A stretch of DNA of 25,023 nucleotides from Pelargonium nanum (Eukaryota > Streptophyta > Magnoliopsida > Geraniales > Geraniaceae), in NCBI GenBank assembly GCA_036897485.1, contig JAYMTF010001247.1, positions 1 to 25,023 on the forward strand. Reading direction: 5' to 3'. The position numbers and the translations under genes are program-made. The stretch's first letter is position 1, and each line of letters starts with the position of its first letter. Below the pieces are notes generated by a model. It did not search any database and was not told where the DNA came from. It was given only the letters and a program-made list of their open reading frames with translations. Positions 8,918 through 18,700 of the stretch are shown here, piece after piece.

Positions 8918-11474
8918 ATGGGGAATGCCAACGGTAGAGAGGAGGGTGAGAATGGGAGGGACGATCCGTCGGGGAGATCGAACGGTGAATTAGGAGTCCG
9001 TGACAGCTACGCGCCGATTTCGCACCATCCCGGTCATGTGGCTTCCTCCGATTCGATGGGGAATAGTCCGCCGGAGAGCCCCGGCCACACCCGATCTCCT
9101 ATCTTGTTCGCTCCGCAGGTACTGTTGATTAATCGATTGTTTGTGGTGTTTGGATCGGCTTTGCCTTTTGTCTCTGTTATTGGTGTTGATAGGTTCATTT
9201 CAATTACATGATCGTAGCTTAGTTTACACTAGCCTTCGTGGATTGATTGTGTAAGATCAACATGTAGATTTTGTTTTTGTTTTTTCGGTGCTTATTCAAA
9301 TATTTAATCAGCTATGCCTGTTTTTGTATGCATTCTTTTGTTCTAATTTAGCTTGCAACAAGCATTGGAGCATGGAATTTTGATTTTGGTAGTAAATTGT
9401 AGAGAACTAGTGATTAATGTTGTAAGGATGATGACGATGAGCTTGATAATGGGACGATGGTTCCAAACCGTGATTGAGAAAGCTAAATGAGTTTTAGTTG
9501 AGTGGAGTAAGAATAGAAAAGTGAAACTGGAGAAATTGTTGCTTGAGCCTGTAACTGTCAAGAGAAGTGTTGTTTGATATTTTGCTAGAGTTCATTTATT
9601 GTGCCTATTGTATTTGTATGGGAGTACTGCTTCATATTTTGTGGAAGGAAAATGTGAAGTACAAAATGTAGCGAGACCTGTGAGCCTCATTTATTACAAA
9701 GAAGGATCCGTATGGGTCAAATAATTCAGTTCATTTGGCTGATTCTGCAAGACTTGGCTATGAGTCTTTTTTTGTGGCTGACGTGTGGATCGTTATCCTT
9801 TGAGAATGGATTTTGCAATCTCTCTTCATTCAAACTTAGGCTTTGACTTTGTAGTTCCTTTTACGCAATTACCTTGTTTCACTTCATGTTGGCAAAAAGA
9901 AATTTGTGTACTTTGTTCTTTGCTGCCGCTGTTCATTTTTCTCCACACATGTATGCCTTAGTTGGATGACTTGGCTTGAAACCAGATAAACAGTTTCAGT
10001 ACTTAGGAGAGGGCATGAGTGGAATTAATTGATCTTGTTACTCATGTTCCCCCTAGCCTACCATGCACAAAAGATCACAACGGACAAAACTTCCTTTTGA
10101 AACAGAATTTAGTTGCTGATGAATAATAGTTAGATGTTCCAAAGTTAGGTTGAGTTTGATTTGGATTTCAAATCACGGTTAGGGTTTCCTTTCCTTTTAA
10201 AATCTTTCTGCTCTTAAATCTGCTCCAGATTTTTGTATCTCCAATTATTTGTCGTGGTTTATTTTAGGCCTTGTTTTTGCACATTTACGTAATATGTTAT
10301 CCGATTGGAAACCAAACTGAATATGATGTCTTTCATGTTCCAAGGATTTCCATCCCTGTTTGGTAGCCTTTCATTTGATCAGGAAATTAACATGCATGTG
10401 TTTGCAGGTTCCTGTAGCCCCACTACAAAGAGGTGAAGGTTCTCCCTTTTTCAATCAAATGTGGCAGAATGAACCTATAGGGGATGCCGATAATGTTCCT
10501 GAGCCTGGAATTCCCACCATGATAACATGGAACTATGGTGGCAATGATGTGGCCGTGGAGGGATCTTGGGACGACTGGAGATCAAGGTAAGCTTTGGTCA
10601 CCTTCTTTTCAAAGGAATTAGTATGCTTTCTTTAAATCTGCATTTTATCTTTAACAACATGATATAGTCTAGTAAACTACTAATATAGTTTTATGGCTGG
10701 GAAACCCTAATGTGGACAAAGTTTGATGCAATTGATAATTTCTGGATGCAGAAAGTTGTTACAGAGAGCTGGTAAGGATCATTCTGTCCTCTTGGTCTTA
10801 CCATCAGGCGTATACCACTACAAGTTTATTGTGGATGGTGAAAGGAGATATATACCAGATCTTCCTCACATAGCCGACGAGATGGGCAATGTTTGTAATG
10901 TACTTGATGTTGACGTAAGCACGAATATCTGTTTCCATTGGCTTTCATCTATATGACCTTCCTTTTATTTTCTTTGTCAGTTCTCTGAAGTTGATTACTG
11001 CATAAATGCATTATTTAGAGATCTATAGTTTCAGCTGGGCCTTAGAACTGATAATCGAGGATCTAAATGTGTACATACATTACTTGGATATTCATACAAT
11101 AGTAGAACTAAAAATTATTTGACATCCTACCTTTGATCAATTCTTAGCTAAGAGTCAACGTTTTTGCTATTTTACAGGATTATGTGCCGGAAAACCTGGA
11201 GAGCGTGTCTGAGTTTGAGGCTCCGCCATCTCCAGACTCCTCTTACAGTCAAATATATCCATCCGAAGAAGATTTTGCAAAGGAGCCGGTAGTAGTTCCA
11301 TCTCAGCTGCGTCTAACTGTTTTAGGTACAGAGAATTCAGAAGTGGCGTCTTCGTCTTCAAAGCCTCAACACGTCGTGCTCAACCATCTTTTCATAGAGA
11401 AAGGATGGGCGTCTCAGTCCGTGGTTGCTCTAGGCATGACACACCGCTTCCAGTCCAAATATGTAACCGTCTAA
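8918..11474 (+). CDS. KINB1: SnRK1 (SNF1-related kinase) regulatory subunit beta, KINbeta1/GAL83 type
   Basis: Scaffold that links the catalytic alpha and regulatory gamma parts of the SnRK1 energy-sensing kinase. Exons 8918-9118, 10408-10586, 10752-10914 and 11178-11474 join in frame to 279 residues. The protein opens MGNANGRE, fitting N-myristoylation of Gly2 as known for plant beta subunits. A CBM48/glycogen-binding-like domain covers about 104-181 (ITWNYGGND at 106-114, GSWDDW at 119-124, YHYKFIVDG at 148-156), and the ASC alpha/gamma-binding domain runs from about 196 to the end (KPQHVVLNHLFIEKGW, THRFQSKYVTV). Two oddities: Arg158 stands where the animal domain has a sugar-binding Trp, and a TAA at 11472 stops the protein before the usual VVLYKPLKR-type tail, whose frameshifted remnant persists at 11494-11514. 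Family is certain; full function is not. Confidence 0.93.
9119..10407 (+). other. First intron of the SnRK1 beta gene
   Basis: The 1289-base GT-AG intron (CCGCAG|GTACTG ... TTTGCAG|GTTCCT) falls between codons 67 and 68, just before the conserved VPVAPLQR segment. No repeats or embedded gene were recognised. Confidence 0.85.
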
Positions 11475-11493
11475 GTTTTAATCCGTTGCTTTC

Positions 11494-11514
11494 AACAAGC
11501 CACTCAAGAGGTAA
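11494..11514 (+). pseudogene. Out-of-frame remnant of the conserved beta-subunit tail
   Basis: In the frame one base off the SnRK1 beta CDS, this stretch reads N-K-P-L-K-R-stop, matching the YKPLKR ending usual in plant beta subunits apart from the first residue. It is separated from the premature TAA by 22 bases, where homology would allow about six. An insertion near the end of the ORF is the simplest explanation. Confidence 0.6.
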
Positions 11515-12470
11515 ACCCCCGCCTTTCCATGCGTAACTTTGTAAAAGAAAAGAACACAAACCTTTTTCTCGTCTGTTGTCCCGGTATCTCTGTTAATAGA
11601 ACTGATTTACATTTAATTTGTTCCTATGCTTGTTCCATAGTTTAATTTTCAAGTAATGTGGCATTCTGTACTTTAATTAAAGACATGAACACAACAACCC
11701 ATGAGACCAAATTGGCATTCTTAAAATCACACATTATTTAGCACATTGCTTTCCATATTACAATAAACATAGTCATTACTAGGAAGTAACAAAACCCACA
11801 GATCACACACACACAGAGGTAATGTTACTTCAGAAGTCTGAAACTGAAGGATGGATAGATAAACTATAGGATGGAACATTCTCGGAGGCGGCGACCTTTA
11901 CGTTTTGGCCACTTGCTGCTGCCTTCGCCTTTCGGTTCCTTGTTTCTGTAACTGTTATTTCTACTCTGCCTCTTTCTGTATTTAGGATGAACAAGCAAGA
12001 AGAAGATACATCAATAATCAAATTTCAGGAAATAAGCAATAATGTGGATTTGTAGTTTGTTTTTGTTTTTGTAAAAGAAATGATATTATTTGAATTTGTG
12101 GCCTCAAAATTGTTTGGAAATATCAGCATCCTTGAAAGGCAAAGAGATAAAAGAATGAAAGCATAAATGTTAATACGTCGTTTTCTTTCTTATCACACCC
12201 AAATATTCGTCTTTAAAGTTTGAAAGGCCAAATTATTTGAGAATCTATCTACTCGTTGTTTTCATGGTGATGCTACAAAAATGACAATTCTCAAAGGTTT
12301 TTGTTCCATTTGCTTTGCTTTAATATGTTGTCCACACATGAAAAGAGTATCCAATCCCTTTAGTACTCCACACAATATCTAACAAACTAGATTTTGTCTG
12401 AATCAATTGATGAAAATAATGATTTGTCACTTCATTTCTATCATTTACTCTTCCAAACCATTTTGAAAAT
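11515..12470. other. SnRK1 beta 3' region and tail-to-tail spacer
   Basis: Holds the 3' UTR of the beta gene, then AT-rich DNA. A GC-richer patch at about 11880-11970 has an open frame on the minus strand but no recognisable product or splice-consistent partners. Nothing else is seen. Confidence 0.4.
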
Positions 12471-12472
12471 TA

Positions 12473-12616
12473 TATTTTATCCGTCCCAAAAAAGTATATT
12501 GTTTTTATTTTAAAAAATTAAGTTACTATTCTATATCATTATGTTAACAAATGCTAATTAATTTATTATAAAGATAAAAAAAGATATTCATTTTGAGACA
12601 GAGAAGAAAAGAATAA
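12473..12616. mobile_element. Degraded Stowaway-like MITE
   Basis: ATCCGTCCCAAAAAAGTATAT on the left is mirrored by ATATTCATTTTGAGACAGAGAAG on the right, a degraded form of the CTCCGTCCCAAAA inverted repeat seen intact at 4294-4522. The interior is about 100 bases of AT-rich DNA. Terminal bases are too decayed to place the TA duplication exactly. Confidence 0.5.
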
Positions 12617-13399
12617 TTTACCGATCTTTTGTTGAGCCTTAAATACTGTGTGTTAACTTATTCTAATAATAATGTTATAAACTTTATACTAAAAAGAAAA
12701 ATATCTAGCCCATATAAAGAGAAAAAAATTATTCTATTTTTGTTTGTTGCTATTTTCTTTCATATTATTTTATTTTTGACTCTTGAAAAAAGGACAAGTT
12801 GTGCGCCCAAAAGAGAGAAATGAGACAAGATTTATTCTCCATAAGAACATTTGATTTCTTTTCTAGAAGCCACTCCCTTTAAAGAATTAGAATAAGAGAA
12901 TACAATACCACCAATTGCAAGCATTATATTTATTCCATATTTCGAAAATATTTGTTTTTGCAATCCAAGTGAAAGTAACTCCATATATACAAAAGAGTAA
13001 ATAAAGATTGAAAAAAAAATGAAAAAAAAAATGGCTACAAGAAAGAAACCAATTCATAGGAGAAAACAAGTGTATTAGAAATTAAAAACATTAACAACAT
13101 CAAGTGAAAATCATTCCAATTGTTCTAGATTCATTATAACAAAGATGGAAAATAACAAACAAAAACCAAAGATACTAAGGACCAAACTACTAGACAAGAC
13201 AAAGAGATAGAGCAAGCAAACAAGTAGTTACTAAGGAACAGTGGCACAAAATAATGCAAACAAGAAACAGAAAAATCACCAAATGAAAGCTAATAGTACC
13301 AAATTAAGATGTCCTAATAGCAAATAGAAATCTCATCAAACTTATCTGCCCTGTTCCCTTTTTCTATTTTTTTGCTTTATGAATTTTGGTTAAAAGTCC
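12617..13399. other. AT-rich spacer and calmodulin 3' UTR
   Basis: Very AT-rich with several homopolymer A runs (for example around 13011-13030). The part nearest 13399 is the calmodulin 3' UTR, which lies to the left because the gene is on the minus strand. No other gene was recognised. Confidence 0.45.
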
Positions 13400-15020
13400 T
13401 CACTTGGCCATCATGACCTTCACGAACTCCTCGTAGTTGATCTGACCATCACCATCCACGTCCGCCTCGCGGATCATCTCATCCACTTCCTCATCTGTCA
13501 GCTTCTCGCCAAGGTTAGTCATCACGTGACGAAGCTCTGCTGCAGAAATGAAGCCGTTCTGATCCTTGTCGAAAACCCGGAATGCTTCCTTGAGTTCCTC
13601 CTCGGAATCAGTGTCCTTCATTTTTCTTGCCATCAGATTGAGAAACTCTGGGAAGTCAATTGTACCGTTCCCATCAGCATCAACCTCATTTATCATGTCC
13701 TGAAGCTCAGCTTCAGTTGGGTTCTGCCCCAGCGATCGCATCACAGTTCCAAGCTCCTTGGTAGTGATACAACCTGTACCCAAATTTCAAAACAGTTGCT
13801 GAGTTATAAGAAACTTCTAAAGATTTGGTGATAGATATCAACAATATACGATTAAGGGTACATAATTATTACAGTTTCATAATCAGAAACTTCTAAAGAC
13901 TAGGTGAGAGACATCAACCATGAAGCACCCATAGGTGTAAACAGTCATTTAATAACACTTTAGCAACCATAAAGATGATAAAAAAGCAAAACAAGAGATA
14001 AACAATGATATGTAACAAGTCAAGAAGCCCCCCAAAAAATGCCAAATGCCTTGGAAACAAAGATGTGACCACAGAAAATTTGTTAAAGTGAAGTCAACTG
14101 CATACCAAATAAGGGGATTTAGTTGGATCACTATATTCGTTTATTTCAGACTCTGCCAATTACCACTTATAGAAGCCAAATGTATTAATCAGTACCTATT
14201 TCACTCATTTCTCTCCTGAGTGATCCCATATAAATCTTTATTTATAAACTATAATCAAACCTGAAAGGTTCTTAACAGCATTTTAAGCTCAAGATGTACC
14301 ACCTAGCTAGTGAGAACCTAACGCATACATCAAAGAAGCTAAAACAATAAGGGCTAGGCGCTCGCAACAGAGCAACAGGAAGCTATCTTTCGAAGAACCA
14401 CCAATAAATATGCATAAATGCCCAATATTAGATATCTAGATGCAAAGACAGAGCTCTATGTAACATGGAGGGGAATTTTTTTTTCTTTTCTTCTTTTCTT
14501 TTCTGGTAAGATGTGATAGCAGTATTAATGTATCAATCATAAATCGAAACCATAACAAAATCAAATTCGTAGATCCAATTTGCTCAGTCAACGTGCAATA
14601 TCCAAGTCAACCCACACGACAATCACAGGAATCAGGATCACACCCCTTCACATCTCCAAATCCACAACGATCTGGATTCACGCACAAATCCCATACACAT
14701 ACACACTTAGCAAATCAGAAATACAAATACGAAGAAACCACAGAATATTCGAAGATAAAACGAAAATCAGAGCTAATTCGAGGCAGAAGCAACCCTAGAT
14801 CGTCAAGCAAAGCAAATTGGGAAAAATGTAAACCGAAAGCACAAGCAATCGCAATGAGATTCAAAGAACATAATTAGATCTAGAAACAATAAGGAATAAA
14901 GAGAGAGAGAGAGAGAGAGAGAGATCGGAGAAGAGAAAAAAGACCATCTCCATCCTTGTCGAATAGGCTGAAAGCTTCCTTGAACTCGGAGATCTGATCG
15001 TCGGTGAGCTGATCCGCCAT
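13400..15020 (-). CDS. CAM: Calmodulin
   Basis: Cytosolic/nuclear Ca2+ sensor that binds four Ca2+ and then activates target enzymes, channels and transcription factors. Exon 1 is 14945-15020 (start codon at 15018-15020) and exon 2 is 13400-13773, giving 149 residues from MADQLTDDQ to KVMMAK. Four complete EF-hand loops are visible: 21-32, 57-68, 94-105 and 130-141, each with canonical Asp at position 1 and Glu at position 12. The sequence appears identical to the CaM7-type plant calmodulin as I recall it. The single 1171-base intron splits the Gly26 codon, the classic plant calmodulin position. The donor is unusually weak (GATG|GTCTTT). The gene is head-to-head with the oligoribonuclease gene. 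Confidence 0.97.
13774..14944 (-). other. Single calmodulin intron
   Basis: The 1171-base intron in the Gly26 codon has acceptor TGTTTGGGTACAG-like text on the minus strand (plus 13774-13775 is CT) and a GTCTTT donor (plus 14943-14944 is AC). It contains a (TC)12 microsatellite close to the donor. Open frames within it are incidental. Confidence 0.85.
14901..14924. repeat. (GA)12 microsatellite
   Basis: Twelve perfect GA units on the plus strand. On the calmodulin sense strand this is (TC)12, about 20 bases downstream of the intron donor. Confidence 0.95.
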
Positions 15021-15783
15021 TAGAGGTGAGAGAAAATGGAGAAGAGAAGAGAAAAAGGAGGTGTGATCTGTGGAAATGGTTGTGATGAGAGTGTTTGGGT
15101 GAATATATAAAGAAGGAGATACGATACAAGGAGGAGCCAGGAGGGGATGAGGTGTTTACTGGCCCCACACGCACGCATCCTATTCTCTATCCACCCCACG
15201 TATTCCACCCTTTTTACCTTTCTACCCTTCTTCTTTCTATTACTCACTAATTCACTATTACTCTTCTCTAAACAATATTAACTAATTTATTACAAACACG
15301 TTCATTCATGCTCACTTTTTTTGGGACAATAATGCAAGTAAACATGACACTTATTTTACATTATAAATATAAATGTGGAATGTGAATCTCTTCCTTTCCA
15401 AGTTAGCATTTTGTACCCAAATCGCGGCACCCAAACAACTTTTGCTAACTTGAACCGTACCAACTTTAGGCCGGGTCATGTTATTTCACACAACTCATTA
15501 CTTTTTGTACCTAAAACCAAAATTCAGTCAGAAATTCGATAAAGTTTAAAGTACTATCAAGGCTTTATCGGATCAATATTCAACCAATCGAACCCCACCT
15601 GAAACCCAGTTTACAAGCTTCACCTTTTACCAAAGAGATAGAGCGAGGCAAAATCTCGAAGCTCAGAGGAATCCAAAGTGTTTTAAACACTTGACCCAAC
15701 ATGTTTTGGTCCTAATTTCCAATTACTTACTCCTACATCATCACTTGGACTTGGAGCCTCTATAGTCTCCACTAGAGGATAAA
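15021..15783. promoter_or_regulatory. Head-to-head promoter region of calmodulin and oligoribonuclease
   Basis: The 763 bases between the two start codons must hold both promoters. On the calmodulin side a TATA-like ATATATAA (about 15102-15110) sits roughly 85 bases upstream of the start codon, and CT/GA-rich leader lies between. On the oligoribonuclease side no strong TATA box is seen. CCTCTATAG (15757-15765) lies near its first ATG, with a complementary TAGAGG at 15773-15778. The middle is unremarkable AT-rich DNA. Confidence 0.5.
15102..15110 (-). promoter_or_regulatory. Candidate TATA box of calmodulin
   Basis: AATATATAA (minus strand TTATATATT) lies about 85 bases upstream of the calmodulin ATG, leaving room for a leader of about 50 bases. 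Confidence 0.5.
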
Positions 15784-18700
15784 ATGAAAAGAAAAAAGAA
15801 AGTAAAAGAGAGCATGAAGCAACCAGATGGACTTGGACATGGCTGCCATTATCGTCGGCTCGGGACTACCACCTTAACTCGCTGTCTCAACCCGACTGAT
15901 TGGGCTTTAGGCTCCGGCTTGCTCCCGAAGCCGACCCGTTTCACCTCTGACCCCAACCCGCCCCAATCGCAGCAGCAGCAGAGCACCACTCCTCATTTGA
16001 AAGTCGAACCAGTTTCAAAATTGCGCCAAATTGACGATTCTCTCAACATGGACAATCTAGCCAATGCGTTTTCTGTGTTGGAGCTCGATGCCGATGACGA
16101 TCGTTTACAAGATGATTCCGCTTCCACTTCCTCTACCACTATAGGTTTGTGCCAGAAATTTAATTCTTGTATCTTGATCCTCACTGGTAGTTAGGGTTTG
16201 GGACTTAGGGTTTTATCTTCCGCTGTTCTCTTTCTTTGCTTACAAACAGATGGTTTTAACTTTTGAGATATTGGATGGTTCTGTGTATATGTGTTGGCTT
16301 TGGATTGAAGCAACTGCTTGCTATAACTGGAATTTTGCAGATGAGAAAGAGAAGAAACTGTTACAGAAACTTGACAGTCTTAGCTCAGGGAAATCAGCAG
16401 AGTCCAAGTTACACTTACCTCTTGTGTGGATTGATTTGGAAATGTCTGGTAAATTTACTTTCTCAGCTTTTGTATATTGTTTATGTGATTGGTTTCGTGG
16501 CATGGTTCGGCGTGATTTAGTGCATGATTGTGTTTTATAACAACTGAAGCTTAGGACTAAGATTAGCGATGAAAGAATGAAAGTTTCTAAATGCTGCAGA
16601 TTTTTATCATGACCTTTTATTTTTGGTGAGGTGTATTATATAATAGGATTAATTGTGGACGTTGAGATTTACTAATCTGATTGGTGAGGTGTAGTTTTTG
16701 AATATTATTTTTTGGCATGGAGCTCTTGTGTCTCTTTACGGAAATGAATTTTTACTTCTATTGTCTTGATTGCATCTGTCAACGGAGTCTAGAATTTTCA
16801 TGCCTTTTGTTACTATGGCCATAAGTCTATTCTCTTGCACCTTCATTTGTGCTGCTCTGCAGGTTTAGATGTTGAAGTTGAGAGGATTCTGGAGATTGCT
16901 TGTATAATTACAGATGGCAATTTGACCAAGTCAGTGGAGGTATTTAATCTTTTTCTTTATGCTGGTGCTTGTCAAGAAGATAACAATAGGTTGCTACAGT
17001 TATCTTCTTGACTATGCTCTCTACTTATTGCATATTTTTTAATCTTTCATGGGCTTTTTGTCTTGTAATTTAGTTTGTTAGTGTTAGGCAATGTCTTCAA
17101 CATGATTTTCTGATCTTAAACTGAAATGGATGTTTCTCTTATCACATTAACAAAACATGTTAGTTTTGTGGGAGTCATGTTTTTTTTTTTCTTTGTTTTT
17201 TTTCGTGGGAGCCTCATGCTCAGGTTTGGAGTGGGAAGGTAATAAGAAGTGTATGGTTTTGTGATGGACGTTTATCAAGCAGTTACAAAGTGGGGTGTCA
17301 ATATATGATTTGCTTTGTTCTTTTCATGTGTTGCATTTGGAGCAATCAAAGTTTCTAAAAAAAGAAAAAAAAAAGAATGGGTTCTACGAAAACTGAAGTA
17401 TGTGTATATGAAGTGCTTGAGTATTGTTAATTTTGCTGTATCAATCGGACCTATGCATCTCATTTGGCCCATGTATATTCTTGCACTACTGGTGATCCTA
17501 TTTTAGTCATGATTAGAGAAATGTCCTCTTTTAGGGTCCTGATTTGGTTATTCATCAAACAAAAGAGTGTTTAGAGGGGATGGGAGAATGGTGCCAAAGT
17601 CATCATGCAGCTAGTGGTAAGCAGCTTAATGGAATTATGGTACAATGTTATATCTTCAATTGCCATATGAATGTGGGTGCATTTCTGTGACTAACAGTTT
17701 ATGGTTAATATAGGATTGACAGAAAGGGTGCTTCAAAGTACAATTAGTGAGAGAGAAGCAGAAAAGCAGGTTTGTAAGATCTTTGCTTAGTATTAAGCTT
17801 TCCTTTCGAGCTTTTACCATGTTTAAACCTTCTGTAAAAATTGCATGCTTAGGAATAGTAAGCTTAAGTGTGTGTGTGTGTGTGTGTATATATATATGTA
17901 CATATTTTTTTTCTTTCTATTTTCGTTTTCTTCAGGTGTTTTCATTAAGAAAGACATCCCTTGCAACCTATTTGTGACTGACCTGCATACCATTTATGCA
18001 TAACTTGCAAGCATTTTGTGATGACCCAATTGAAAACAGATTTTATCACAACTTTCAAATTGAAATGTCCATTTTTACTCTTTTTGTTATTATATACAAA
18101 TGTATGTCACTATAGCTGGTCAGAGCTTGTCAGGAGCAAGTTAAATAAGTGATTAGTTTGACAATGATGCAGTAGAATATATGTTTATGATATGTAAATA
18201 CTTACTTTCTAAGAATATAGTAGAATTAGCTGTTTTATAGGTTACAAATCTGTAATTAGCTTAATGATAAGGTTGAAAATCAGTTTGCACCTTTGTTCTA
18301 TAATGATGACTCTCCACAAGAGTAGACTCAGTTTTTCCCCTCACAAGATTGTCGCATTTTGATGAACACCACATTTTGATGAATAGCTCATGACCTGTTT
18401 ATCAAAGATAATGTCAGGCTTAAACAGTTTATCCATCACTCGGTTCTTAATATGGGCGTTCTTGTAATATGTTAAAAAAGTTGATAGGTTACTATTATTT
18501 GCATTTTTAACAGTTAAAACAAATGAGCTTGAATATATGATTTTTGAGGAATAGCTAATGGTCTTCTAGTTTCGTAGTATAATGCAACTTCAAATCTCTA
18601 GTTGATTACTTAATTTCCATTTTTATAATTAATATTATTGATCATATGACTGAATTTTGCAGGTTATAGAATTTGTGAAGAGCAATATTGGTACATATAC

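Noticed and set aside
11463..11499. A 37-base GTAACC...AAG intron that would bypass the premature stop of the SnRK1 beta gene
   Set aside because: Far below the minimum length for plant introns and with poor splice signals.
11830..12021. Minus-strand open frame of 63 codons downstream of the SnRK1 beta gene
   Set aside because: No recognisable domain, no splice partners, and located in the tail-to-tail spacer.
14580..15247. Several open frames on both strands around calmodulin exon 1 and its intron
   Set aside because: They run through the intron, microsatellite and promoter, with Ser/Phe/Leu low-complexity translation and no domain.
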